NCBI GenBank assembly: GCA_009774245.1
Contig: VSNM01000015.1
Span: 1-64,000 of the forward strand
Direction: 5' to 3'
DNA from: Lachnospiraceae bacterium
GTDB lineage: Bacteria; Bacillota; Clostridia; Lachnospirales; Lachnospiraceae
Length of the DNA: 64,000 nt
Part shown: one piece after another, positions 51,055 through 60,048 of the stretch
How the letters are laid out: every line of letters begins with the position of its first letter
Position numbering within the stretch: position 1 is the first letter of the stretch
The notes under the pieces: model-generated
The model's input: the letters and a program-made list of their open reading frames with translations, nothing else
Databases searched by the model: none
Told to the model about the DNA's origin: nothing
Made by a program: the position numbers and the translations under genes

Positions 51055-51083
51055 AGACAGTGTACAAATCCTGTACACTGTCT
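51055..51083. terminator. Bidirectional terminator between ABC operon and murI
   Basis: AGACAGTGTACA - AATCC - TGTACACTGTCT is a perfect 12-bp stem, with A- and T-rich flanks on both sides. It overlaps the murI stop codon by two bases. Confidence 0.9.
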
Positions 51084-51903
51084 ATATTTTTCGCATCTCT
51101 TCCAGTCTCTCGTGCAGACCTCTGATCACATCAAGTTTTGCCAAATCCGTGATCTCTCGCCCCGACTCAAAATATCTGACACAAATGTCATCTTTGTACT
51201 GCTCCCAGCTCACACCGCCGCACGCCGCCGGCTCTGACAGCTCGTGTCTCGCATCCAGCACACGCATGAGCTGCCTCACTGTACCCAGGCTTCCGTCAAT
51301 CATATGTACCTGCGGCGGTATCAGCGCCCGGAGCGTATCCTTGAAATAATTGAAATGTGTACAGCCGAGCACCAGCTCCCCATATCGGTCAAGTATGTAG
51401 CCTGAGAGCTTCTCCCGAAGATATGCCGTCACCCTGTCCGACACAAACTCACCGCGCTCCGCAAACTCCACAAGCCCCGGCAGCTCCAGAAAATCTACCA
51501 GATGCCCGTCATCGACACGCTCCACAAGCTTGTGAAGCCGCTTCTCATGTACCGTGAGCGGCGTCGCTGCCACCAGCACCCGCTTTCCCTCGCTCTCTGC
51601 CACCGCCGGCTTGACTGCAGGTTCGATACCGATGATCGGAATAGACTGATACTTGGTGCGCATCCGGTCCGCCGCCACCGCGGTCGCCGTGTTGCACGCG
51701 ATCAGCACAGCCTTGCAGTCATGCTCTGTCATGAAGCGGATCACCGCGTCCACATATGACATCACCTGTTCCCTTGTCTTGGTCCCATAGGGAACATGAT
51801 CTGTGTCCGCATAAAATATATAATTCTCGTGCGGCATCAGCACCATCGCCTGATGCAGAAGTGTCATGCCGCCAATACCTGAATCAAATATGCCAATATT
51901 CAT
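51082..51903 (-). CDS. murI: Glutamate racemase
   Basis: A 273-aa enzyme making D-glutamate for peptidoglycan. Catalytic Cys pair is in ACNTATAVA (~residue 70) and LGCTHFNYFKD (~182); N-terminal FDSGIGGMTLL is typical. Monocistronic, ending in the shared terminator. Confidence 0.96.
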   Translation of the reverse strand: MNIGIFDSGIGGMTLLHQAMVLMPHENYIFYADTDHVPYGTKTREQVMSYVDAVIRFMTEHDCKAVLIACNTATAVAADRMRTKYQSIPIIGIEPAVKPAVAESEGKRVLVAATPLTVHEKRLHKLVERVDDGHLVDFLELPGLVEFAERGEFVSDRVTAYLREKLSGYILDRYGELVLGCTHFNYFKDTLRALIPPQVHMIDGSLGTVRQLMRVLDARHELSEPAACGGVSWEQYKDDICVRYFESGREITDLAKLDVIRGLHERLEEMRKI

Positions 51904-51943
51904 TACCGTTTCCTCCAGAGTTTTAGGGGGCGCCTATATTAAT

Positions 51944-52065
51944 CGAGTAGCGGAATGCCCTTCCCCGCTACTCGCCGCGCCGAGCGCACGTTGCGTCAGC
52001 AACAATTTCATCTGTGCGCTCGTGTGCAATCATAAGAAACCCGCAAATCCATGTAGACTTGCGGG
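51944..52065 (+). repeat. Gene-end hairpin repeat, copy C
   Basis: H1 51944-51974 (CGAGTAGCGGA, loop ATGCCCTTC, CCCGCTACTCG); H2 about 51978-52027 (CGAGCGCAC / GTGCGCTCG arms, inner GTTGCGTCAGCAAC, loop AATTTCATCTGTG); a GTGCAATCATAAG link; H3 52040-52065 (CCCGCAA / TTGCGGG). Stem bases differ from copies B and D but keep pairing. Confidence 0.78.
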
Positions 52066-52273
52066 CGTTATTGAGAGAGCGAATAGCGAGTCAAACTCGC
52101 ATACGATGTAAGCTAATTTCATGCAATATTTTGCATAACGTTTTTAAATTATACAACACATTTATTCATTTGAAAAGTATTTTTTAAGTAATTTTTACTT
52201 TTCATCATTTTTACTATATTTTTGCGGTAAACACATCTATATTTATGCAATACGTTTCATTATTGCATATCCT
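52066..52273. other. AT-rich intergenic stretch
   Basis: About 210 bases between repeat C and the amidohydrolase stop. It is strongly AT-rich with T-runs and a TGCAATATTTTGCA inverted repeat (around 52120-52134). I see no gene, promoter with both boxes, or RNA family in it. Confidence 0.5.
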
Positions 52274-53437
52274 CTATTGTATATCCTTTTTCCTGTACAC
52301 GATCTCACCATCGATGATTGTCATCAATGTGTTGGTGAATACTTCCATGGGATTCCCGTCAAAGACAGCGATGTCCGCGTCCTTCCCGGGCTCGATACTG
52401 CCAATCCGGTCCGACACACCGCAGATTTTTGCGGCGTTTATGGTCATCGCCCTGAAACCGTCCTCCATCGAGAGTCCGTGCTTCACACTCAGTCCGACGC
52501 ACATCGGCAGTGACTGAATCAGCGACACCGGATGATCTGTCGTGATCGATACCATCGCTCCTGCATTCGCGAGAATGCCCGCTGTCTTAAACGCCACGTT
52601 CTGCACCTCGATCTTGTTGCGCGTCGTGAGGTCTGGTCCCACAATGGCCGGATAACCGGCCTCGACAATCTCCTCCGCGATCAGATGCCCCTCGCTGCAG
52701 TGGTCAAGCGTCATATTGAGGTCAAATTCCCTGGCAATGCGAATCGCGGTAAAAATATCGTCCACGCGGTGCACATGCGCCTTCAGCGGAATCTCCTTCG
52801 CAAACACAGGACGCCATGCCTCATAGTGAAGATTAAAGTCCGTCTTGTCCTGGTCCCTGCTCTCCAGATAGGAGCGCGCGTTAAACAGCTCCTCCCGAAG
52901 CATTCCGGCGATCGCCATGCGCGTTACAGGCGATGTATTCATTCCGGCATAATTGACCTTGGGATTTTCGCCAAAAGCAATCTTCATGGCAGAAGGGAAT
53001 TTTAAGATCAGATCGTCAATCCTCCTCCCGCTCGTCTTTACAACAGCAAACTGGCCTCCGACAACGTTTGCGCTGCCGGGACCGATGTTTGCAGAGGTAA
53101 TGCCCGCTCTCACGGCATCAGCGAAGGCAGCATCCATCGTATTGATCGCATCGATCGCGCGGAGCATCGGGGTGACGGGATGAACTGTCTCATTGCAGTC
53201 ATCGCCCTCCTGCCCTTTCTTCTCCTCGGTGATACCCATATGACAGTGCGCCTCGATCAGCCCAGGCATTACCAGATGATGGTTCACATCTATTTTCATG
53301 CAGTCCGCAGATTCCGGAAGTTCGATTCGCGGAGACACCTCGAGGATTTTTCCGTCCCTGATCAGTATGCTGCCCTCAAAGACATCCGAAATCGCGTCAC
53401 TCATACTGCGGATTGCCGCATTTTCCAATAAAAGCAT
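52274..53437 (-). CDS. Amidohydrolase (imidazolonepropionase-like)
   Basis: A 387-aa metal-dependent hydrolase. Metal ligands are in VMPGLIEAHCHMGI (HxH), KAHVHRVDDI (His), DHCSEGHLI (His) and TTDHPVS (Asp). The N- and C-terminal strands form the usual small beta domain (LLLENAAIRSMSD; GKDADIAVFDGNPME). ATG 53437 follows AGGGAAGGA; the 53503 form would overlap the next gene. The substrate is not known; this subgroup of amidohydrolases is widespread in Clostridia. Confidence 0.92.
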   Translation of the reverse strand: MLLLENAAIRSMSDAISDVFEGSILIRDGKILEVSPRIELPESADCMKIDVNHHLVMPGLIEAHCHMGITEEKKGQEGDDCNETVHPVTPMLRAIDAINTMDAAFADAVRAGITSANIGPGSANVVGGQFAVVKTSGRRIDDLILKFPSAMKIAFGENPKVNYAGMNTSPVTRMAIAGMLREELFNARSYLESRDQDKTDFNLHYEAWRPVFAKEIPLKAHVHRVDDIFTAIRIAREFDLNMTLDHCSEGHLIAEEIVEAGYPAIVGPDLTTRNKIEVQNVAFKTAGILANAGAMVSITTDHPVSLIQSLPMCVGLSVKHGLSMEDGFRAMTINAAKICGVSDRIGSIEPGKDADIAVFDGNPMEVFTNTLMTIIDGEIVYRKKDIQ

Positions 53438-53453
53438 TTCTGTCCTTCCCTGT

Positions 53454-54359
53454 TTATTGATTCTGTACAGTGGACCTGTGCAGTGGATCGACCGGTTCAC
53501 CATCCTTCGTCAGCTTATAGTAAATATTGGTTCCCTCCTCGGTGTAATAGATTGTCGGTTTGGCTACCTTTCCAACAATGTCACCAGCAGAAACCCTGTC
53601 ACCCGCATTCACACAGATATTGTCAAGCTGCCCATAGGTAAGCATATATCCGTTGCCGAGATCAAAGCGAATCGTATTCCCTGTCTGTGAATCGTAGTAC
53701 ACATCCGATACGATGCCATCCGCAGCCGCGGTGATATCCTGTCCCTCACTGGCCGCGACGACAAGCGCGGGATTGTAGCGGTACTGCTGCATCGTGGAGT
53801 GATACACGGCCTTATCCATGCTGTAATCCAACAGCACATCTCCGATGATCGGAAGCGCGAGCGAATCCTCCTCCGTAAAATTAAGCGGCGTTTCCGCTAT
53901 GATTTCCTGCTCCTGTCCCTGATCCTGGCCATCCATGAACACTGCAGCCTTGTCTGTGCCTGCTGCTGTGCCGCCCTCCTGTCTGGTATTTTCTACCTGA
54001 CCGGAATTTGCCTCCGTGAAGGCCGGATCGACGTCCATATCATTGTTGTCACTCAGATCATAGATATCTGGATCGATATACCTGCTGTCTGTCTGTGCCT
54101 TTCTTTTTGCCTCTAAGTCCGACTCCGCCTTACCCGACACAAATCTGGTGTCCGGCAGACTGGCATCGCCTTCCTCTGATGTGATATTTTCCTGTTCCAG
54201 TTTTGCGAAATCTATGCGATTTTCTTCCTTTTTCCTGTCGCCCTGCGCTGACATATACACGCCTGCAAGAGTAAGTGCCGACAACACAAATACTGATGCC
54301 GCAATAATGCTGATTTTCTCCTTCTGCAAGGCAGGACGCTTGTTATTTCGTTTGTTCAT
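53454..54359 (-). CDS. SpoIIQ-like protein with degenerate LytM/M23 domain
   Basis: A 301-aa protein with a single TM near residues 17-38, an acidic low-complexity region, and a C-terminal M23 fold (~185-290: AADGIVSDVYYDSQTGN, FDLGNGYMLTYGQLDNICVN, AGDIVGKVAKPTIYY). The zinc ligands of active M23 peptidases (HxxxD and HxH) are missing, as in SpoIIQ of several spore-formers. It is next to a SpoIID-like gene. It probably forms part of the forespore channel with SpoIIIAH. ATG 54359 has GGAGGGAAAGG. Confidence 0.75.
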   Translation of the reverse strand: MNKRNNKRPALQKEKISIIAASVFVLSALTLAGVYMSAQGDRKKEENRIDFAKLEQENITSEEGDASLPDTRFVSGKAESDLEAKRKAQTDSRYIDPDIYDLSDNNDMDVDPAFTEANSGQVENTRQEGGTAAGTDKAAVFMDGQDQGQEQEIIAETPLNFTEEDSLALPIIGDVLLDYSMDKAVYHSTMQQYRYNPALVVAASEGQDITAAADGIVSDVYYDSQTGNTIRFDLGNGYMLTYGQLDNICVNAGDRVSAGDIVGKVAKPTIYYTEEGTNIYYKLTKDGEPVDPLHRSTVQNQ

Positions 54360-54454
54360 CCTTTCCCTCCATTTCCGGCAAGCCCTTTGCCTAAGGAACA
54401 TTATGAGTTCCTTTACCATAGCATTGACTTGTCAGGAGGTTTTTATTCATGGAT

Positions 54455-55189
54455 TTACTCGTAAATCGTGACGCGAAAATCGTCGAAAAAGAACTTTAAG
54501 ATTTCATAAAAATTCATGCCCTGAACTGCCAGCTCATAGGCATAATTCAGCGAGAACCCGACGCCGTTCCCCGCCTCTGAGACAAGCATATCAGACGGCG
54601 ATGTGGTAAAAAAAGGAGCCGTGATTACTCTCCCATCCCTCGTAAGCACCGCTCCCTTTGTGGCATCCACTGCCTGCTCGATCTCATCCAGTCTGACGCG
54701 CCTTCCGTCAAATGACAATACAATGTCGTTCGACACAGTATCGGCCTCCGACAGCACCCTGTCAGCTGCAGCATCGGTCCGCACAATCCTATATAAGTCA
54801 TCCACCCCCAGCTGCATAGCGCTGTAATCAAGCATCTCCGGCCGCTGCTGTGCCTCCCACGCGGCTGCGATACAGCTGCGGCACACAATGGCAAGCGCCT
54901 TGAGATATTCCTGCTCGGGATCATACACCACGTCCATATTGACGATGTAATCCTCGGAACTGCTAAACACCGTGTCCTTTGGAATCGCACAGTACATTAT
55001 CCGTCCGGTCAGAGTTTCCGGCTTGTAGTAAAAGGTTCCGATATCCTCCCTGACGGCAATCTCAAAGCACTCATCGATGACACTCGTGTCCTCTTCCTGT
55101 TCCCACATACGCTTATCCGGCTTGATCAGGATACTTCCGATCAGGGGTAGGCAAATGATAAAGAGTAGGATACCGATCAGCTTTCTCAC
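54455..55189 (-). CDS. SpoIID-like protein (divergent)
   Basis: A 244-aa protein with an N-terminal TM (~4-20). The SpoIID/LytB pattern is recognisable but eroded: EYLKALAIVCRSCIAA (usual LKAQAVAARTYA), AVDATKGAVLTRDGRVI, and NGVGFSLNYAYELA where active enzymes have GHGVGMSQ. The usual catalytic Glu is not seen. It starts with GTG 55189 after AGGTGAGG; the ATG at 55213 has no ribosome site. Paired with the SpoIIQ-like gene, it is likely an engulfment protein, possibly without transglycosylase activity. Confidence 0.68.
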   Translation of the reverse strand: MRKLIGILLFIICLPLIGSILIKPDKRMWEQEEDTSVIDECFEIAVREDIGTFYYKPETLTGRIMYCAIPKDTVFSSSEDYIVNMDVVYDPEQEYLKALAIVCRSCIAAAWEAQQRPEMLDYSAMQLGVDDLYRIVRTDAAADRVLSEADTVSNDIVLSFDGRRVRLDEIEQAVDATKGAVLTRDGRVITAPFFTTSPSDMLVSEAGNGVGFSLNYAYELAVQGMNFYEILKFFFDDFRVTIYE

Positions 55190-55247
55190 TGGCGCCTCAC
55201 CTGCCCTGCGCATACAGTCACTAATAATTTATGCATTTTGCCGTCTT

Positions 55248-56162
55248 TTATTCCTTGATCAGGATGTCCATGGCCTGTTTCATGTTGGCAAGTGTGACTA
55301 CCTTATGTACGCCGCCAAACTCCCCATCAAGCGTCCATGCCACCTCGTCCTCAGACTCTATGACTACCCTGCCGGACTTGAAACTGTACATATACGCTGT
55401 GTCAATATTCTGAATCGCAAGCGCGGCCAGTATCGAGTTGAGCTCCATGGGATTTTTGGGCATCTTGATCAGCGTCACCTCAAACAATCCGTCATCGAGC
55501 GCGATATTCCCCTTAAAGACATTTCCGGCTATGCTCTTGAAGCCTCCTACGGAATACGAGTTCGTGACCATTCCATAGATAAAATTATCCTCAATCACCA
55601 TGGTCTCGCCATTTTCCGACACGCTTGTCACTTTTAAATGATGGGACTTGATGTTCTGCAGATGCTTCACGCCTTCCAGGATATATGCCAGATGCCCCAG
55701 CATATTCTTCATTTCCTGGGGCGTTCCATAGGAGACCTCGGTAAACAGTCCAAACGCCGCGATATACACAAATACATCCTCGTTAAACCTGCCCACATCG
55801 CAGGAAAACACAGTGCCGCCCGCGGCCACCTCCGCGGCCTTCTTCATGGTGGCGGGAATCTTTAAGCTATTGGCAAAATCATTCGTGCTTCCCGCCGGAA
55901 TGTAGCCGATCGTCGTATGAAATCCGGACTGTATCATCCCCGTCACAATCTCGTCGAGCGTCCCGTCCCCGCCGCTGCACACGACAAGCTCATAGCTCTT
56001 CCTGCGCTCGCGCATCACACGGCACGCGTCGCCGCGTGACTGTGTGGGATAGACTGTCACCTCATATCCGCCCTTTACCAATATGTCCACTATCTCCAAT
56101 AGATGATTCCGGATCAGGCCTTTTCCGGAATGTGGATTCAAAATAAAAAGTGCTTTTTTCAT
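55248..56162 (-). CDS. Diacylglycerol/lipid kinase (YegS/BmrU family)
   Basis: A 304-aa lipid kinase with the catalytic-domain motifs ILNPHSGKG, VVCSGGDGTLDEIVTGM and GYIPAGSTNDFANSL. It phosphorylates diacylglycerol or a related lipid, recycling it to phosphatidate. ATG 56162 lies five bases after the whiA stop; a GTG at 56180 is possible. It is the last gene of the murB-rapZ-whiA run. Confidence 0.92.
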   Translation of the reverse strand: MKKALFILNPHSGKGLIRNHLLEIVDILVKGGYEVTVYPTQSRGDACRVMRERRKSYELVVCSGGDGTLDEIVTGMIQSGFHTTIGYIPAGSTNDFANSLKIPATMKKAAEVAAGGTVFSCDVGRFNEDVFVYIAAFGLFTEVSYGTPQEMKNMLGHLAYILEGVKHLQNIKSHHLKVTSVSENGETMVIEDNFIYGMVTNSYSVGGFKSIAGNVFKGNIALDDGLFEVTLIKMPKNPMELNSILAALAIQNIDTAYMYSFKSGRVVIESEDEVAWTLDGEFGGVHKVVTLANMKQAMDILIKE

Positions 56163-56166
56163 AGAA

Positions 56167-57021
56167 TTAAATCGTTTCACCCTTCTTTAATGCCTCGGCG
56201 AGCTCACTGAGCTTTCGCAATCTGTGGTTCACTCCCGATTTGCCCACCTTGGGAGTCAGATACTCCCCCAGCTCCTTCAATGTGGCGTCCTGATATTCCA
56301 GCCGCAGCTCCGCGATCTGTCTTAAATTGCCTGCCAGGTTGTCAAAACCGTAATGCTCCCTGATATACCGGATATCGTCAACCTGCTTTGCTGCCGCATT
56401 GACCGTTTTTGTGATATTGGCCGCCTCACAGTTGACTTTCCGGTTGATCGAATTGCGCATATCCTTCAGAATCCGCAGATTCTCGAGATTCATCAGGGAG
56501 ATGTGGGCGCCGATGACATTCAGAAGCTCCACAATCTCTTCGCTCTCCTTGATATAGACAACCTGATACTTCTTCCGCGCGACGATCTTCGCATGAATCT
56601 CATAATACAGCAGTGTGTCCACAAGCTGCTCCGCCTGCTGCATGTCGCCGCATACAAATTCCAGATGATATGCCTTCTGCGGATTGCTCATGGAGCCAAT
56701 GCTCAGAAAGGCTCCTCTCAGACACGCGCGCTTGCAGCACAGACTTTTGATCACAAGCGGATTGACCAGCGTGTCGCCCTCCCCGCACTTGATTGTCTGC
56801 AGCGCGTTCTTCTCTGTGAGCTGCAGTCTCTCAAGAAGCATACGACATCTGTCCGCCACATAGGGAGCGTCTGCCGGAATCTCAATGACCTGCGCACCGG
56901 CTCCATCCTTTCTGATGGCGCCAGAATAGATCAGGATTGCGGCAAGCTCCGCAATCTGGCAGTGCCTTGCGTCGTTTTCGAGCTTTACGAGCTCTCCCTT
57001 CACTTCCCCTGAAAAAGACAT
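56167..57021 (-). CDS. whiA: DNA-binding protein WhiA
   Basis: A 284-aa protein: N-terminal LAGLIDADG-like homing-endonuclease-type domain (starting MSFSGEVKGELVKL, then HCQIAELAAILIYSG) and C-terminal HTH (LRLEYQDATLKELGEYLTPKVGKSGVNHRLRKL split at EYL). WhiA is needed for sporulation-linked cell division in actinomycetes and for chromosome segregation/division in Bacillus. It follows rapZ by 22 bases; YvcK, which often lies between them, is absent here. Confidence 0.95.
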   Translation of the reverse strand: MSFSGEVKGELVKLENDARHCQIAELAAILIYSGAIRKDGAGAQVIEIPADAPYVADRCRMLLERLQLTEKNALQTIKCGEGDTLVNPLVIKSLCCKRACLRGAFLSIGSMSNPQKAYHLEFVCGDMQQAEQLVDTLLYYEIHAKIVARKKYQVVYIKESEEIVELLNVIGAHISLMNLENLRILKDMRNSINRKVNCEAANITKTVNAAAKQVDDIRYIREHYGFDNLAGNLRQIAELRLEYQDATLKELGEYLTPKVGKSGVNHRLRKLSELAEALKKGETI

Positions 57022-57043
57022 AGCACACCCCTTTATTTCGTCC

Positions 57044-57895
57044 TTATTTCGTATCTCGGTGACGAAGCGTCAGTCCGTAATCGCCCTTGTCCTTCAGACG
57101 CTTGTACAGCTCCCCTGCGAGTGTCACACTCCTGTGCTGTCCGCCCGTGCATCCGATCGCGATGACAAGCTGATATTTCCCTTCATTGATATAGTGCGGT
57201 ATCAGGAAATTGATCATATCTGTCAGCTTGTCCACAAACTCATGCGCCTCCGGAAAGCTCATGACATAATCCTGCACCTCCCGGTCAAGCCCTGTCTTCT
57301 GTTTCAGTTCATCGACATAAAATGGATTGGGCAGAAAGCGCACGTCAAAGACGAGGTCCGCGTCCTGTGGAATACCGTGCTTAAAACCAAAGGACATGAC
57401 ATTGACCATCAGACTGTTGTACGCCTTATTACTGACAAAAATGCGGTCGAGCTCTGCCTTTAACTCCCTTGTCAGCAGATTGGTCGTGTCGATCACATAG
57501 TCCGCCGCCTGCTTGATGCTCGCAAGCAGCGCCCGCTCCCGCGCAATCCCGCTCATCAGATCGCCGTCAACCGATAACGGGTGGACACGCCTTGACTCCT
57601 TGTACCGCTTGAGCAGAATATTGTCTGCCGCCTCGAGAAACAGTATCTCAAAGGTATAGGTCTCACGCAGGCGCGCCACGAGCTGATTGACATCCTCAAA
57701 GGACTGGTCCGCCCGCACGTCCAGTCCCAGCGCGACCTTCATGATCCCGTTGTCCGGCATCGCCAGCAGCTCCATAAACTTTTCAATCAATGGCACCGGC
57801 ATGTTGTCCGCACAATAATATCCCGCATCCTCAAGCATTTTCATGGCGGTCGATTTCCCGCCGCCACTCATGCCGGTAACAATTACAAATCTCAT
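57044..57895 (-). CDS. rapZ: RNase adapter protein RapZ
   Basis: A 283-aa P-loop protein with Walker A GMSGGGKST at residues 8-16 and C-terminal IAIGCTGGQHRSVTLA. In E. coli it binds GlcN6P-related sRNAs; in Gram-positives it is YvcJ, a nucleotide-binding protein affecting cell wall and competence. ATG 57895 is used; the GTG at 57904 overlaps the murB stop. Confidence 0.95.
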   Translation of the reverse strand: MRFVIVTGMSGGGKSTAMKMLEDAGYYCADNMPVPLIEKFMELLAMPDNGIMKVALGLDVRADQSFEDVNQLVARLRETYTFEILFLEAADNILLKRYKESRRVHPLSVDGDLMSGIARERALLASIKQAADYVIDTTNLLTRELKAELDRIFVSNKAYNSLMVNVMSFGFKHGIPQDADLVFDVRFLPNPFYVDELKQKTGLDREVQDYVMSFPEAHEFVDKLTDMINFLIPHYINEGKYQLVIAIGCTGGQHRSVTLAGELYKRLKDKGDYGLTLRHRDTK

Positions 57896-57900
57896 CCCTA

Positions 57901-58866
57901 TCACCCTTTCTCTCCAAACCCAAGCAAAATGACCTCGGGTTCGATCGTGACCTGCGACGACTGCTTCACCCGCCTCTGCACTTCCATAATCAGCATGTGG
58001 ATATCCGCCGCGGTAGCATTGTCCCTGTTTATGACAAAGCCGCAGTGTTTCTCGGAGACCTGTGCCCCGCCGACCGAAAATCCTCTCAGTCCCGCATCAT
58101 CGATCAGCTTTGCCGCATAATATCCCTCCGGTCTCTTGAACGTGGAGCCTGCACTCGGATATTCCAACGGCTGTTTGTCGCGTCTTCTCGACGCAAGCTC
58201 CTCGATCCTTGCCCTGATCTCCTGACTGCTGCCCGGTACAAGCGCGATGGACGCATCGAGCACGATCAACGGCTCTTCCTTCAGTATACTATGTCTGTAG
58301 GAAAAGTGCATCTCCTGCGCACTTTTTTCCACAATCCTCCCGTCAGGCGTCATCAGCCGCACACGCTTTACCACCTGGCTCATCTCCCCGTCATAGGCCC
58401 CCGCGTTCATGACGATCGCCCCGCCCAGACTTCCTGGGATTCCCGCCGCAAACTCAAACCCGCTCAGTCCGCACTCACACGCCTTGTGCGCGATGGACGC
58501 AAGTGTGGCACCAGCCTCACAGACAAGCACTGTATGATCTGTATGATCGGGGACAATCTTTCCGTATTCCCTCGACAGGTGTAGCACGACGCCCCTGATT
58601 CCGCTGTCGCTGACAAGCACATTGCTGCCGTTTCCCAGCAGGAAATAGTCTCTGCCCGCCTCGCAGATTCCCTCTGACCGCAGCGCTGCAAGCGCCTTTT
58701 CAAGCTCTGCAAAGGTCTTTATCTCCACAAAGATGTCAGCTTCACCACCCACGCGGAAGGTGGTGTGAGCTGACATTTTCTCATTTACTGCTATTTGATC
58801 CGGCGGTAAGATTCCGGACAGTCTTTGGTAGAGTTTTTGCTTTGCATTGTCATCAAACTCTTTCAA
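57901..58866 (-). CDS. murB: UDP-N-acetylenolpyruvoylglucosamine reductase
   Basis: A 321-aa FAD enzyme of peptidoglycan precursor synthesis. FAD-binding FLLGNGSNVLVSD, GFEFAAGIPGSLGGAIVMNAGAY split at the Ser, catalytic YRHSIL and SAGSTFKRP with the proton-donor Ser; type II MurB length. It starts with TTG 58866, with AGAGG seven bases away. Confidence 0.97.
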   Translation of the reverse strand: MKEFDDNAKQKLYQRLSGILPPDQIAVNEKMSAHTTFRVGGEADIFVEIKTFAELEKALAALRSEGICEAGRDYFLLGNGSNVLVSDSGIRGVVLHLSREYGKIVPDHTDHTVLVCEAGATLASIAHKACECGLSGFEFAAGIPGSLGGAIVMNAGAYDGEMSQVVKRVRLMTPDGRIVEKSAQEMHFSYRHSILKEEPLIVLDASIALVPGSSQEIRARIEELASRRRDKQPLEYPSAGSTFKRPEGYYAAKLIDDAGLRGFSVGGAQVSEKHCGFVINRDNATAADIHMLIMEVQRRVKQSSQVTIEPEVILLGFGEKG

Positions 58867-58900
58867 ATGATTACCTCTTTTTTATTTAATATATTTATAT

Positions 58901-59848
58901 TTATTCTAATACTAATTTTGCCGCGCCGTAGATACCGGCATCATTTCCGAGCGTCGCAAGCTTAAACTGCGCGTCTCTGGAACCGTGGAATACATATTTT
59001 GTGTAATATTTTGAAACATATTCACACAGAATCTCACCTGCCTTGGACACGCCGCCACCGAGGACAAACACCTCAGGATTGACAACGCCCGCGATCGCGG
59101 CAAAGCCTTTCCCGAGATAATCGCCAAACTGCTCCGCGATCTCACAGGCAAGCGCATCGCCCTCCTTTACAGCGTCAAACACTGTCTTGGCGCTGAGATT
59201 TCCGTCCGCCTTCGCAGCCCTGAGCACACTCTCCTGCGATGACGATGCGAGCTTCCTCTCAGCCAGACGCACCACACCCGTCGCGGAAGCATACTGCTCG
59301 AGACAGCCATGATTACCGCAGCCGCACGCATCCGGCTCATCGTCCTCGATATGAATATGACCGATCTCACCGCCGGCACCCGTCGCACCTGTCACCATCT
59401 TGCCGTTGACAATGATACCACCGCCGACGCCTGTTCCCAGCGTGGCCAGTACCATGTTCGTGCAGCCCTTTCCGCCGCCGCACCACATCTCGCCGAGCGC
59501 CGCCACATTGGCGTCATTTCCCGCTTTCACCGGCATCTGCAGCAGTCCGCCAAGCGTCTCATTGATATTAAACACGCCCCAGCCAAGATTGACCGCCTTA
59601 TGTACGATACCGCCATCGTCCACAGGTCCCGGAACTCCGATACCCACACCGGCGACATCCTCCTTCGCAATATGCTTCTGTGCAGTCTTATCCAGAATCG
59701 CCTCTGCGATATCCGGAAGAATCTTGCTGCCGTTCTCCTCTTTCCTGGTCGGTATCTCCCACTTTTCCAGCACAGTCCCCTCCGCGTCAAACAGACCAAT
59801 CTTCACAGTCGTACCACCCAGATCCACACCAAAACAATACTTACTCAT
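58901..59848 (-). CDS. ROK-family glucokinase
   Basis: A 315-aa sugar kinase: phosphate motif FGVDLGGTTVKIGLFD, catalytic GTGVGGGIIVNG, zinc motif CGCGNHGCLEQYASATG. It converts glucose to glucose 6-phosphate. It stands between hprK and murB, a common order in Lachnospiraceae. The HPr kinase just upstream links it to sugar-phosphate control. Confidence 0.95.
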   Translation of the reverse strand: MSKYCFGVDLGGTTVKIGLFDAEGTVLEKWEIPTRKEENGSKILPDIAEAILDKTAQKHIAKEDVAGVGIGVPGPVDDGGIVHKAVNLGWGVFNINETLGGLLQMPVKAGNDANVAALGEMWCGGGKGCTNMVLATLGTGVGGGIIVNGKMVTGATGAGGEIGHIHIEDDEPDACGCGNHGCLEQYASATGVVRLAERKLASSSQESVLRAAKADGNLSAKTVFDAVKEGDALACEIAEQFGDYLGKGFAAIAGVVNPEVFVLGGGVSKAGEILCEYVSKYYTKYVFHGSRDAQFKLATLGNDAGIYGAAKLVLE

Positions 59849-59896
59849 TTCTTCCTCCTTGTATCATTATAATATACTTACGCATGTATCTATAAC

Positions 59897-60048
59897 CCCA
59901 GAAGAACGCTGCCCTTCGCGTTCTTCCAGCATGAAGTTTTAGATTTATCCATTACCCAGAAGAACGCTGCCCTTCGCGTTCTTCCAGCATGAAGTTTTAG
60001 ATTTTCTTAGCCCGCGTCCTTTGCAGGCTTAGAAAATCTCTTCATGCT
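59897..60048. repeat. Tandem copies of a related hairpin repeat (copy F) plus long hairpin
   Basis: A 49-nt unit (CCCAGAAGAACGCTGCCCTT to TTTTAGATTT) is repeated at 59897 and 59955 (period 58). Each holds AAGAACGC - TGCCCTTC - GCGTTCTT, sharing the TGCCCTTC loop with H1 of copies A-D. The second unit runs into a long hairpin (59986-60048) with AGATTTTCTTAGCC / GGCTTAGAAAATCT and AGCATGAAG / CTTCATGCT arms, ending at the hprK stop. Confidence 0.75.
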
